Below are positions 1-8,164 of a DNA stretch of 64,000 bases, in pieces. The notes beneath the pieces were generated by a model, which searched no databases, was not told the DNA's origin, and saw only the letters and a program-made list of their open reading frames with translations. Origin of the DNA: Legionellaceae bacterium (GTDB lineage: Bacteria; Pseudomonadota; Gammaproteobacteria; Legionellales; Legionellaceae); the NCBI GenBank assembly GCA_029212505.1, contig JARGOS010000005.1, positions 33,460 to 97,459 of the forward strand, given 5' to 3'. Within the stretch, counting starts at the first letter, position 1. Every line of letters starts with the position of its first letter. A program made the position numbers and the translations under genes.

Positions 1-1745
1 CTACCTTTCACCGCTTCTTTTAACTCAGAGATTGCTTCTTCAATGCTTTTCTTCTCATCATCTGCCATGTCGTCAGCTAAATCTTTCAACGATGTTTCGC
101 TGCTATGAATCAAGCTATCGGCCTGGTTGCGTAATTCAACCAACTCTTTGAATTTTTTATCATCATCAGCATGTGCTTCAGCGTCTTTAACCATCGCTTC
201 CACTTCTTCATCACTTAAACCACTGGAAGCTTTAATCACAATCGATTGCGCTTTACCTGTCGCTTTATCTGCGGCTGATACATTCAAAATACCGTTGGCA
301 TCAATATCAAACGTCACTTCAATTTGTGGCACACCACGTGGGGCAGCAGGTATATCCGCTAAATCAAAACGTCCCAATGATTTATTGGCAGACGCTTGCT
401 CACGCTCACCTTGCAATACATGAACCGTGACCGCTGTTTGATTGTTTTCAGCCGTTGAAAACACTTGATTTGCTTTAGTTGGAATCGTGGTGTTTTTATC
501 AATCAGCTTAGTCATCACGCCACCCATGGTTTCAATACCCAGTGATAACGGTGTTACATCTAACAATAAAATATCTTTCACATCACCAGACAATACGGCC
601 GCTTGAATTGCAGCACCCACAGCAACAGCTTCATCAGGGTTCACATCACGTCGTGGCTCTTTACCAAAAAACTCTTCAACCGTTTTTTGAACCAACGGCA
701 TACGTGTTTGACCACCAACCAAAATCACTTCGTCAATTTTTGAAACACTCAAACCCGCGTCTTTTAATGCTGTTTTACATGGAGCAATCGTGCGTTTAAC
801 CAAATCTTCAACCAACGACTCAAGCTTCGCACGGGTCAACTTAATGTTTAAATGCTTAGGACCACTTGCATCTGCCGTAATATAAGGCAAGTTAACATCC
901 GTTTGTTGTGATGATGATAATTCGATTTTTGCTTTTTCTGCTGCTTCTTTCAAACGTTGAAGTGCAAGTGGATCGCTATGCAAATCAATGCCCGCATCTT
1001 TTTTGAATTCAGCCGCTAAATATTCAATTAAAGCTAAGTCAAAATCTTCACCACCCAAGAACGTGTCACCGTTGGTCGACAACACTTCAAATTGATGCTC
1101 ACCGTCTACTTCCGCAATTTCAATGATCGATACATCAAATGTACCACCACCTAAGTCAAACACGGCAACGGTTGAGTCACCACGTTTTTTATCCATACCA
1201 TAGGCAAGCGCTGCCGCAGTTGGCTCATTGATAATACGCTTCACGTCAAGCCCTGCAATACGACCCGCGTCTTTGGTTGCTTGACGTTGTGAATCGTTAA
1301 AATACGCAGGTACGGTAATCACCGCTTCAGTTACGTCTTTACCTAAATAATCTTCAGCTGTTTTTTTCATTTTTTTGAGAATTTCAGCAGAGATTTGTGG
1401 CGGTGCTTTATCTTCATTTTTAACACGTACCCATGCGTCACCGTTATCGGCTTTGACGATTTTGTACGGAACCATTTTTATATCTTTTTGTACGATTTTA
1501 TCGTTGAATGTACGACCAATCAGACGCTTAATCGCAAACAATGTATTTTCTGGGTTGGTGACCGCTTGACGTTTTGCAGCGGGTCCAACCAACACTTCAT
1601 CATCATTCGTAAAAGCAACAATCGAAGGCGTGGTGCGATGACCTTCCGCATTTTCAATCACGCGTGGATTTTTACCTTCCATGATGGCAACACATGAGTT
1701 TGTGGTACCTAAGTCAATTCCAATAATAACGTTTGATGCTGACAT
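1..1745 (-). CDS. dnaK: Molecular chaperone DnaK (Hsp70), 3' end outside window
   Basis: ATP-dependent Hsp70 chaperone that binds exposed hydrophobic segments of proteins and works with DnaJ and GrpE in the cytoplasm. About 581 codons are present. The N-terminus has the Hsp70 phosphate-binding motif IDLGTTNS, the second phosphate loop DLGGGTFD lies near residues 197-204, [10 protein letters not shown] is near residue 340, and the substrate-binding domain follows. The family is usually about 640 residues, so only the C-terminal lid is cut off by the window edge. The start at 1745 is preceded by TTGGAG. grpE lies upstream on the same strand with a hairpin between them, so dnaK is probably read partly from the grpE heat-shock promoter. 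Identity is certain; the missing C-terminus cannot be judged. Confidence 0.97.
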   Translation of the reverse strand, partial: MSASNVIIGIDLGTTNSCVAIMEGKNPRVIENAEGHRTTPSIVAFTNDDEVLVGPAAKRQAVTNPENTLFAIKRLIGRTFNDKIVQKDIKMVPYKIVKADNGDAWVRVKNEDKAPPQISAEILKKMKKTAEDYLGKDVTEAVITVPAYFNDSQRQATKDAGRIAGLDVKRIINEPTAAALAYGMDKKRGDSTVAVFDLGGGTFDVSIIEIAEVDGEHQFEVLSTNGDTFLGGEDFDLALIEYLAAEFKKDAGIDLHSDPLALQRLKEAAEKAKIELSSSQQTDVNLPYITADASGPKHLNIKLTRAKLESLVEDLVKRTIAPCKTALKDAGLSVSKIDEVILVGGQTRMPLVQKTVEEFFGKEPRRDVNPDEAVAVGAAIQAAVLSGDVKDILLLDVTPLSLGIETMGGVMTKLIDKNTTIPTKANQVFSTAENNQTAVTVHVLQGEREQASANKSLGRFDLADIPAAPRGVPQIEVTFDIDANGILNVSAADKATGKAQSIVIKASSGLSDEEVEAMVKDAEAHADDDKKFKELVELRNQADSLIHSSETSLKDLADDMADDEKKSIEEAISELKEAVKG

Positions 1746-1787
1746 ATTTTATACTCCAATTGAGTTATAATTGAGTTATCTAAAATT

Positions 1788-1826
1788 AATTACCCCTATG
1801 GCTTACTTATATAAGGGGTAATTTTT
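1788..1826. terminator. Hairpin between grpE and dnaK
   Basis: A perfect 10-bp inverted repeat (1788-1797 with 1814-1823, arm AATTACCCCT) encloses a 16-nt loop. It is followed by a run of T on the plus strand, away from the direction of grpE-dnaK transcription. It could be a weak terminator or attenuator, or an mRNA-stabilising or processing hairpin that sets the GrpE:DnaK ratio. Direction and function are not settled. Confidence 0.4.
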
Positions 1827-1851
1827 GCATTTCAAGGGTTTCGTTTGTTTT

Positions 1852-2442
1852 TTATTTTGCCACGACCACACGAGCTGCTCGAATCACCCGATCATTCAGC
1901 TTGTAACCTTTTTGAAACACCGTAATCACCGTATTAGATGCAGCATCGGGTGACTCCTGCATGGTCATCGCTTCGTGCAATTCAGGATTAAACACCTCAC
2001 CCATAGGATTAATCTGCTCGACATCTGCCTTAGCTAACATATCTAATAATAATTTCATGGTCAGCTGAATGCCTTCGTGCATGGCCACATCACCATGTTT
2101 TTCAGCTAAAAGCTCAGCTTGCTCGAGGCTATCAACCACAGGTAAGAGCGTTTTAATAAATTTTTCGAGACCGTAACGATGAGCATTGGTCACATCACGC
2201 TCGGAACGACGACGTAAATTATCCATTTCGGCCGTCACACGAACCACTTTTTCCCAGTTTTCGTGTGCTTGTTTTTCAGCATCCGTCAATTTTTGCTCAA
2301 GCACTTCATACGATGGATGTTCTAGTGCATCAGCATGCTGCTCGCCTTCAACCACCTTATCTTCCATGATCTCTTCCACAGACATATCTGCTGATTCTAA
2401 TTCTTCTTTAAATTTGCCCCAATCTTTTTCTTGTTTACTCAT
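1852..2442 (-). CDS. grpE: Nucleotide exchange factor GrpE
   Basis: Co-chaperone that releases ADP from DnaK and also acts as a thermosensor. The 196-residue product has the expected acidic N-terminus, a long coiled-coil helix holding the DNLRRRSERD segment, and a C-terminal beta domain with the family motif EVFNPELHEAMT. The start at 2442 (MSKQEK) is chosen over an upstream in-frame extension because it has a GAGGAA ribosome site 6-7 nt before it and the extension has no GrpE-like sequence. It sits directly upstream of dnaK, 106 bp away, in the same orientation. A strong sigma-32-type promoter lies 39 bp upstream. Confidence 0.96.
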   Translation of the reverse strand: MSKQEKDWGKFKEELESADMSVEEIMEDKVVEGEQHADALEHPSYEVLEQKLTDAEKQAHENWEKVVRVTAEMDNLRRRSERDVTNAHRYGLEKFIKTLLPVVDSLEQAELLAEKHGDVAMHEGIQLTMKLLLDMLAKADVEQINPMGEVFNPELHEAMTMQESPDAASNTVITVFQKGYKLNDRVIRAARVVVAK

Positions 2443-2480
2443 GATTAAATTCCTCGCATTGAACAAAAAAGCTAGTTCTG

Positions 2481-2509
2481 AGATGGGGATCTTGAGTATA
2501 AAATTCAAG
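2481..2509 (-). promoter_or_regulatory. Sigma-32 (heat-shock) promoter of grpE-dnaK
   Basis: Read on the minus strand, CTTGAA (2504-2509) is followed after 15 nt by CCCCATCT (2481-2488). Both elements match the RpoH consensus CTTGAA / CCCCATNT, with an allowed spacer. The position, just upstream of the chosen grpE start, is right for the heat-shock operon promoter. Confidence 0.85.
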
Positions 2510-2550
2510 GGATTCTAGTTAATTATGTAAATTTTACTTAGTTTTCTGCG

Positions 2551-2590
2551 ATTTTTGACTGTTTTTGATTATTTTTGACTGTTTTTGATT
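2551..2590. repeat. Perfect 20-bp tandem duplication
   Basis: Two adjacent identical 20-bp units (2551-2570 and 2571-2590) of the form ATTTTTGACTGTTTTTGATT lie in the divergent region between grpE and the DAHP synthase gene. Each unit contains TTGACT and TTGATT, both resembling a -35 element, so the copy number may affect transcription of the downstream gene. No clear matching -10 was found. Confidence 0.8.
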
Positions 2591-2648
2591 GTTCATTGAC
2601 GCAATAACGTTGATAATTAGCCCTATTAAATATCAGCTCGTATTGTAT

Positions 2649-3824
2649 ATGCCAGATACCTGGACCCCAACATCATGGTTAAACCACCCTTATGCGCAAG
2701 CGGCAAGCTATCCTCATGCTTTGCATCTAGCGCGTGTTGTAGGCCTGCTTAAACAAAAAAAAGCGCTGGTCCCGCACCGTCAAATTAATCAATTAAAAAC
2801 ATTACTAGCCAAAGCACGTCACGGCCAGGCGTTTATTCTTCAAGGCGGTGATTGCGCCGAATCATTCAACAACTGCCGCCCAGCCATGATTCGAGCGCAG
2901 CTCACGTTAATATTAAACATGGCTAATATACTCGCGGCTCATACGCATGGCCCGGTTGTTCCTATTGGGCGCATAGCCGGTCAATACGCTAAACCGCGCT
3001 CGTCATCTGAAGAAACACAAAACGGTATCACGCTACCCAGTTATCGTGGCGATTTGATCAATGCCGTACAATTTAATGCACAAGCCCGCGTACCCAACCC
3101 CGAACGCTTGCTCCAAGGCTACCGCTCGGCAGCCAGAACACTCGAGTTGATTCGTAAAAAAACAAAAAACATCCCGTTTTATACCTCACACGAAGCGCTT
3201 CATCTTCATTATGAATCGGCACTCACCCGGCGCTGTGAGCAAGGCCGCTGGTATAATTTTTCAACCCATCTTCCCTGGCTTGGTATACGCACGTCGCAAC
3301 TGGACAGTGCCCATGTTGAGTTCTTACGGGGTATTGCAAACCCTATCGGTATCAAGATAGGTCCTGCTGCCACGCCTGATTGGTTAATGAGCTTAATTCA
3401 TCGCCTTAATCCGCAGCGCGAAGAAGGCAGAATTTTGTTAATCACCCGGCTTGGTGCACAGCAAGTAGAGCACTTATTACCTGGACTGATTCAAGCCACA
3501 CACAAGCATCATCACCCGGTCACCTGGGCCTGCGATCCAATGCATGGTAATAACCAACTTACCGCATCGGGCATCAAAACACGCCACATGGATAGCATTT
3601 GGCAAGAACTAAGCCTTACTTTAAAAATTCACCAAGCGCAGCAAAGCCACCTCGGCGGCCTGCATCTTGAAATGACACCCGACGCCGTCACCGAGTGCTT
3701 GGGCGGCGAAATCGCTATTTCAGAAGCTGATTTAAACACCGCGTATCGCAGCTTACTCGATCCGAGATTAAATCAACCACAAGCCTTCGAGCTTATCAAA
3801 AAATTGAGGCACGCGCTGATTTAG
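2649..3824 (+). CDS. Class II 3-deoxy-D-arabino-heptulosonate 7-phosphate (DAHP) synthase
   Basis: First enzyme of the shikimate pathway; condenses phosphoenolpyruvate with erythrose 4-phosphate. The 391-residue protein starts with the class II N-terminus (TWTPTSW) and carries LQGGDCAESF (metal-binding Cys69), GRIAGQYAKPRSS, the substrate-binding segment ending in GIKIGP, DPMHGNN (metal His), GGLHLEMTPD (metal Glu) and LLDPRLN (metal Asp). All four metal ligands of the family are therefore present. It is shorter than the usual 450 or so residues. ATG 2649 was chosen because it begins the conserved region; a TTG 60 nt upstream is the only alternative. No clear ribosome site is seen. No other aromatic-pathway gene is adjacent. 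Confidence 0.93.
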   Translation: MPDTWTPTSWLNHPYAQAASYPHALHLARVVGLLKQKKALVPHRQINQLKTLLAKARHGQAFILQGGDCAESFNNCRPAMIRAQLTLILNMANILAAHTHGPVVPIGRIAGQYAKPRSSSEETQNGITLPSYRGDLINAVQFNAQARVPNPERLLQGYRSAARTLELIRKKTKNIPFYTSHEALHLHYESALTRRCEQGRWYNFSTHLPWLGIRTSQLDSAHVEFLRGIANPIGIKIGPAATPDWLMSLIHRLNPQREEGRILLITRLGAQQVEHLLPGLIQATHKHHHPVTWACDPMHGNNQLTASGIKTRHMDSIWQELSLTLKIHQAQQSHLGGLHLEMTPDAVTECLGGEIAISEADLNTAYRSLLDPRLNQPQAFELIKKLRHALI

Positions 3825-3847
3825 TGTTCCCAGATATTCAGCTACAT

Positions 3848-3875
3848 TTGAATAATCAAAAATCCCGACTAAAAT
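3848..3875 (+). promoter_or_regulatory. Candidate sigma-70 promoter for the small membrane protein gene
   Basis: TTGAAT (3848-3853) and TAAAAT (3870-3875) are 16 bp apart, about 40 bp before the next gene. Downstream, an inverted repeat CCCTATA / TATAGGG (3879-3885 and 3903-3909) covers the ribosome-binding sequence AGGG and could hide it in the mRNA. Confidence 0.35.
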
Positions 3876-3917
3876 TAACCCTATACTCGACACCGAACCG
3901 ACTATAGGGTGACCATC

Positions 3918-4595
3918 ATGCCGTCTAATCAACCAGAAAATACACCATCAAAAATAAAAGCCCTAGAAAACACTTTAGCGCAATGCCAAACTGTATTTAA
4001 AGAACCGAACAAGCTGAGCAAACAAAAAAAAGCCGATCTCAAAACATTAGAAAACGAATTTGTTTCAACAGCAACTGAGCTTTGTGAGCAATTAAGCGAT
4101 GCACATGAACATCAAACCGTCGATGATGAGGTAACCGATGATATTATAGAGCGCGCTCATGACATCGCGCGCCATGTCAGCGAGAAAACGCCCATACCTC
4201 GAAAAAAAGTTGAAAAAATCATCGCGTTAAATCATGCTAATGCCCAATTAAAAACTCAACCCCCAGCTCAAAACCAAAACACTGTGACGCAAGCACTCAT
4301 TGAGTTACTCACAAAAATAGCCCTGCTTGCAAGCGTTGTGCTGACGGTTATCGCTCCAGGACCGGGTACAGCGATCGGATTAAGTGTTGATATTGGTGCC
4401 GCCTTATTGTCTTTTTTACCCCATGCATTTGATACCTGTAAACGCTTATTTTCTGACCGGCCTGAACCGCTAAATTTAGATGACGCAAAAAAACTTCAAC
4501 AGGCGTATAAACAAGAAGCCCAAGCTCGAAGAGAAAATCAAGAGCCAAACGATGAAGCAGAACCCGAACAAGATGAAGGTCCAAACCTCGTATAA
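3918..4595 (+). CDS. Small membrane protein of unknown family
   Basis: Not recognised. The 225-residue product has a lysine- and glutamate-rich helical N-terminal half (about residues 10-115), two adjacent hydrophobic segments (about 128-150 and 155-175, joined by a PGPGTA turn) and an acidic C-terminal tail rich in Glu, Gln and Asn. ATG 3918 is preferred to the in-frame GTG at 3909 because AGGG lies 8 nt before it. It has its own candidate promoter and ends 32 bp from the convergent giant gene. Size, hairpin membrane anchor and acidic tail would fit a secreted, membrane-inserting effector, but this is inference only. Confidence 0.75.
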   Translation: MPSNQPENTPSKIKALENTLAQCQTVFKEPNKLSKQKKADLKTLENEFVSTATELCEQLSDAHEHQTVDDEVTDDIIERAHDIARHVSEKTPIPRKKVEKIIALNHANAQLKTQPPAQNQNTVTQALIELLTKIALLASVVLTVIAPGPGTAIGLSVDIGAALLSFLPHAFDTCKRLFSDRPEPLNLDDAKKLQQAYKQEAQARRENQEPNDEAEPEQDEGPNLV

Positions 4596-4627
4596 TATGT
4601 ATTTATTTGTCTTCGTTACAATGATGA

Positions 4628-7600
4628 TTAACCGCTGTCATCATGACCAGGGTTAAATCCTGGCTTAGGCTGTCGTTTTTCTTCAAGCGTTTCTTCTGAG
4701 TGTTTTGAGTAAAACATGCTGAAGCTGCTACTTCCTAGGCTTTTTGAACTGCCTGAATTTATTGACCTCAAGCTACTTGATCTGCTGTTATCGTTCTTCT
4801 TAAAGTCAATCAAAGGATTTTGTAATTCATTCTTTCTTTTCTTATCCTCATACCAGTCGGCTAAATCTTCTAAATCTGGATTTTCTTTTTTTGAACTCAT
4901 CCAAGCGTGATAATCTCTTGCAGGTATAATAAGAAAATCTTTACCTTTCTCTTTTTCTGTAATATCTTCCTCAAGCCCACATTCCCGCCATTTTCCAGAC
5001 GGTTCTTTTGTTAAAGATATTAAATCATTGGTAATTTTAAGGGTCACCTTCATTTGACTCCCCTGCTTATATAACCACTTATAAGATTTAGAACTCCATC
5101 GACCTTTCCAAAAGTGTTGTGGTTGATAAACTTTCGATTCACAACCAATATCTCTATTATTCATTGCAATATTTTTAACATCAAATGGCTTGGTATCAGT
5201 ACGCCATGCTCGTAATTCGCCCATATGCTTTACAGCTGTCTTAAAACGGTTGAGATATTGAGCGTTTATTTTTTTTCTTTCCTCTTCATCTTGAATTTTA
5301 CTTTTTTCTCCTTTAACTTCACTAAAAATTTGTTTAAATTTACCTTGTTTGGTTAATTCTTCATAATGTTTCGCTTCGTCTAGCGCACCCTCACGTACAA
5401 ACGTATCAGGAATCACCATACTGAATCGGTCACTCGCTAACACCGTAGCTTTAAGATACTTTTTGACGCTTAATTCGCTGCTATGTTTGTGCAAATCCTC
5501 GATTCCTGCATATCCTTTCGCCAAAGCATACTGAAGCACCATTTGTCGCATTTGTGATACTTCACGTTCAAAGCTACCATCGGCAAAAACCACATCATTC
5601 CCCTGTTTTGAGCCACCTGGTTTTACACCTAAAAGCTCTGAATGCTCGTTGCTTAACTTCTTCAGTACATGATTAGCAGAAAACGTTTTACCTGAACTTG
5701 AAGGGCCACCTATCCATAAAATCAATCGGCTTGCCCAGGGTGATCCTTCCACATGCTTCAGTGATGCTTCAAAAACGGCGCGTCTAAACGACTTACTTTT
5801 ACCTTCTTCTTTAATTGCGCGTGTATATAAATTAAACCCTTCATCACCTAACAGCTTTTTTAACGTAACCGTTTTACCGCTATTTGCTATAGTAACGTCA
5901 AGCGTACCATCACCTATAAACTTGAGACCTAAAAAACGAATAAAATCTTCGCGTGCACCTTTGGGTGTCTTACCTTGATGAGTGGCACGATACAATGCTT
6001 TCTTTTCTTCGGTTGTTAAATGAAGTTCAGGGGCTTTAGGATCTTTTTCTACATCATAACGCCCAATTTGTTTAATCCAACCCTTGATCTTCTCTTTTTT
6101 ATCTTGAGAAGCTTTTTCTATCGCTTTAATACGTTCGTTTTGCCTTTGTCTGGCTTCTATTTTATGTTGTTTTTTAATACGATGATTTAAAACAGCGATG
6201 ATGGCAGGCACCACCGTAACAATCGCGGCCACAGCACCAAAGACTCCTAGGGCACTTGAATTCAAATAAGCCCAATCTGACAGGGTATGCTCAGACCAAG
6301 CCCCGCGCATGTATTTTGTCAGGCCTTTATGTGCCTGCAATTTACCCGCTTTGCTTTGCTTTAAATTCGTCATGACCTCAGCAGATTCTTCCGCAAAATT
6401 TCTCGAAATAGGCAAGATATTCCAATCTTTAGGGTTGGGCTTGGGTTTGGGTTCGACTTTGGCGGCCGCCCCTTGGTCCACTAAACTAATCACCGATGCC
6501 GCGGCATACAAACCTCGTGCATTATATTCTTGATTGATGCATGTATTTAATGCTTTGGCTGCTGCTATTGTTGCATCCCCATCTTCTGGAGCATTCGCTA
6601 ATGCAGCAAGAGCCTTAGCAATCTTATCGTCTGGTTTTTTCATGGCATCCAACATCAACACTCGACCATTAATCGCTTGCGCTCGTTCATTACCGCTTTT
6701 ACAGCCCCCGATCGAGGCTTTCTCTGCAAAAACCGAGAGTGTTTGAACAAGCTTTGCGTATTCATGGGTAAAATGAAGATCGTGTGCTACAAGCTTTTTT
6801 AAGCTCATTTTAGCCAAAGAAACAGGATCCTGTGCTGTATTAGTATCGCTTTTCCACATATTTTTGAGCACACCCATGTGAACTCTAGCGTTGTTTCCTG
6901 GGCTATCAGGCTTCGTGTCTGAAAAATAAGGTGCTCGAGGCGAAGTTTTTAAATAATTTTTATAATTTTTAATTAAAATATCAAACGTACCTTCATCAAG
7001 CAGCGTATGCATTAACGCCATTTCAGCCATCAACGTTGATTCTTGCACCAGCGGATCAGAACTCTCATACCCCAACGTATCACCAAAACCATTCACAGAA
7101 ATATTTTGAACAAAACAAAAAACACCATCATCTATATGATGAGCATTATATTCATGCGCACCCAGTAAAATATGACGCGCACTCTGTGTTTGTAAATTTA
7201 CACCTCTCAACTCATCAAGCGTATCGTTTATTGCTGTATAGCGGTTGTAAACAAACGCTTGTTCCAAACCATAACGTTCAGTAATTTCTGATAATTTTTT
7301 AGAAACATCTGAAATAATCTCAGCCTCACCAAAATTTTCAGATTTCTTTTTAACCACAGGCGATGGTGTACGTATTTGAATACGTGGATGTAATCCAGGC
7401 GTTATATTTCCGTCTTCATCCATGCGACATGTGATCATTTGCCGATGCGCAAACTGATCTTTCCCCGCAACACGATGATGTGCGGTGTGTTTAGAACCTT
7501 TTATTAGCGTCGCTAACCCTTCTGTTTGATTCACGTATAATATATCGTCATCCGTTGCAGGGGTTTTTTCTGCAAGATCTTTCGCTTTTTTTAAGTCTTT

Positions 7601-8125
7601 TTCGGTAAAAATAATGCCGGTTTTTTCAATAATTTTTTCCATTAAAACCGTATGCGCCATAGGAGCAAGTTTTTTTCGTGCTTTATCAAGGGCGGCATTA
7701 AACTTGGCAAGATCAATATCTCCATCTTTTTTTGCCGCTACTTTATAAGCATCACGATAAGCATGCTCAATATAATGATTCACGCGGTTCATTGCTGATT
7801 GACGGGCTATTTCTATTTGCTTATGCAGCTCTTCCTCTGACTTATTAGATAACTTTAAATCAGTAGCAATTTTGCTATAAACACGTGTTGCGAGCATTAA
7901 ATGAAACGCAAATTCGTCTTGAAGTGGAATCACGCGGCCGCTCTTTGACTCAGGCGAATCTAAACGCACTAAAGTGCTCGTGGCTCCCTCAAGATCAACA
8001 GGCACCAACAAAGACCCGCGCACGTCTTTTAATTCTTGCTCATCTGCTTTAGCCCGAGCAGCTTCCAGTAATGCCTGCATTAGACGAGCTTGTTGAATAG
8101 CAACCTGAGTTTCTTTTCCCATCAT
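4628..8125 (-). CDS. Giant protein of unknown family with TM segment and P-loop domain (paralogue A)
   Basis: Not recognised. 1165 residues. The N-terminal ~600 residues are soluble, with Lys-rich stretches and HPRIQIRTPS and AHEYNAHH segments. A single hydrophobic helix follows (about 625-646), then a basic coiled-coil-like stretch. A Walker A motif GGPSSSGKT occupies residues 806-814, a form seen in uridine-kinase-like P-loop proteins. The C-terminus has a Ser-rich tract and an acidic HSEETLEEKR tail. It follows paralogue B by 39 bp on the same strand and is probably cotranscribed. The ribosome site AGGAGC precedes an ATG-ATG start (8125 or 8122). Long stretches of DNA are identical to paralogue B. 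The acidic C-terminal tail resembles the E-block of Dot/Icm type IV effectors, so a secreted effector is plausible but unproven. Confidence 0.85.
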   Translation of the reverse strand: MMGKETQVAIQQARLMQALLEAARAKADEQELKDVRGSLLVPVDLEGATSTLVRLDSPESKSGRVIPLQDEFAFHLMLATRVYSKIATDLKLSNKSEEELHKQIEIARQSAMNRVNHYIEHAYRDAYKVAAKKDGDIDLAKFNAALDKARKKLAPMAHTVLMEKIIEKTGIIFTEKDLKKAKDLAEKTPATDDDILYVNQTEGLATLIKGSKHTAHHRVAGKDQFAHRQMITCRMDEDGNITPGLHPRIQIRTPSPVVKKKSENFGEAEIISDVSKKLSEITERYGLEQAFVYNRYTAINDTLDELRGVNLQTQSARHILLGAHEYNAHHIDDGVFCFVQNISVNGFGDTLGYESSDPLVQESTLMAEMALMHTLLDEGTFDILIKNYKNYLKTSPRAPYFSDTKPDSPGNNARVHMGVLKNMWKSDTNTAQDPVSLAKMSLKKLVAHDLHFTHEYAKLVQTLSVFAEKASIGGCKSGNERAQAINGRVLMLDAMKKPDDKIAKALAALANAPEDGDATIAAAKALNTCINQEYNARGLYAAASVISLVDQGAAAKVEPKPKPNPKDWNILPISRNFAEESAEVMTNLKQSKAGKLQAHKGLTKYMRGAWSEHTLSDWAYLNSSALGVFGAVAAIVTVVPAIIAVLNHRIKKQHKIEARQRQNERIKAIEKASQDKKEKIKGWIKQIGRYDVEKDPKAPELHLTTEEKKALYRATHQGKTPKGAREDFIRFLGLKFIGDGTLDVTIANSGKTVTLKKLLGDEGFNLYTRAIKEEGKSKSFRRAVFEASLKHVEGSPWASRLILWIGGPSSSGKTFSANHVLKKLSNEHSELLGVKPGGSKQGNDVVFADGSFEREVSQMRQMVLQYALAKGYAGIEDLHKHSSELSVKKYLKATVLASDRFSMVIPDTFVREGALDEAKHYEELTKQGKFKQIFSEVKGEKSKIQDEEERKKINAQYLNRFKTAVKHMGELRAWRTDTKPFDVKNIAMNNRDIGCESKVYQPQHFWKGRWSSKSYKWLYKQGSQMKVTLKITNDLISLTKEPSGKWRECGLEEDITEKEKGKDFLIIPARDYHAWMSSKKENPDLEDLADWYEDKKRKNELQNPLIDFKKNDNSRSSSLRSINSGSSKSLGSSSFSMFYSKHSEETLEEKRQPKPGFNPGHDDSG
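6291..6808 (-). repeat. Identity block 1, copy in paralogue A
   Basis: By eye this 518-bp stretch is identical base for base to 8982-9499 (offset 2691), ending abruptly at both sides where the two genes differ. It encodes the region just before the transmembrane segment. Confidence 0.9.
7004..7780 (-). repeat. Identity block 2, copy in paralogue A
   Basis: 777 bp matching 9713-10489 (offset 2709) with a single difference seen, T at 7044 against C at 9753. The two blocks are separated by about 195-213 bp of diverged sequence, which shifts the offset by 18 bp. Confidence 0.9.
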
Positions 8126-8164
8126 AAAGCTCCTAAAAAAATCTATTAAATATAAATAGATAGA

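Noticed and set aside
1..1745. Several open frames of 60-100 codons on the plus strand opposite dnaK
   Set aside because: They lie antisense to a fully conserved gene, have no ribosome sites and no recognisable products; the same holds for similar antisense frames throughout the window.
2443..2508. N-terminal extension of GrpE
   Set aside because: The added 22 residues are hydrophobic and unlike GrpE, would overlap the sigma-32 promoter, and the internal ATG has a good ribosome site.
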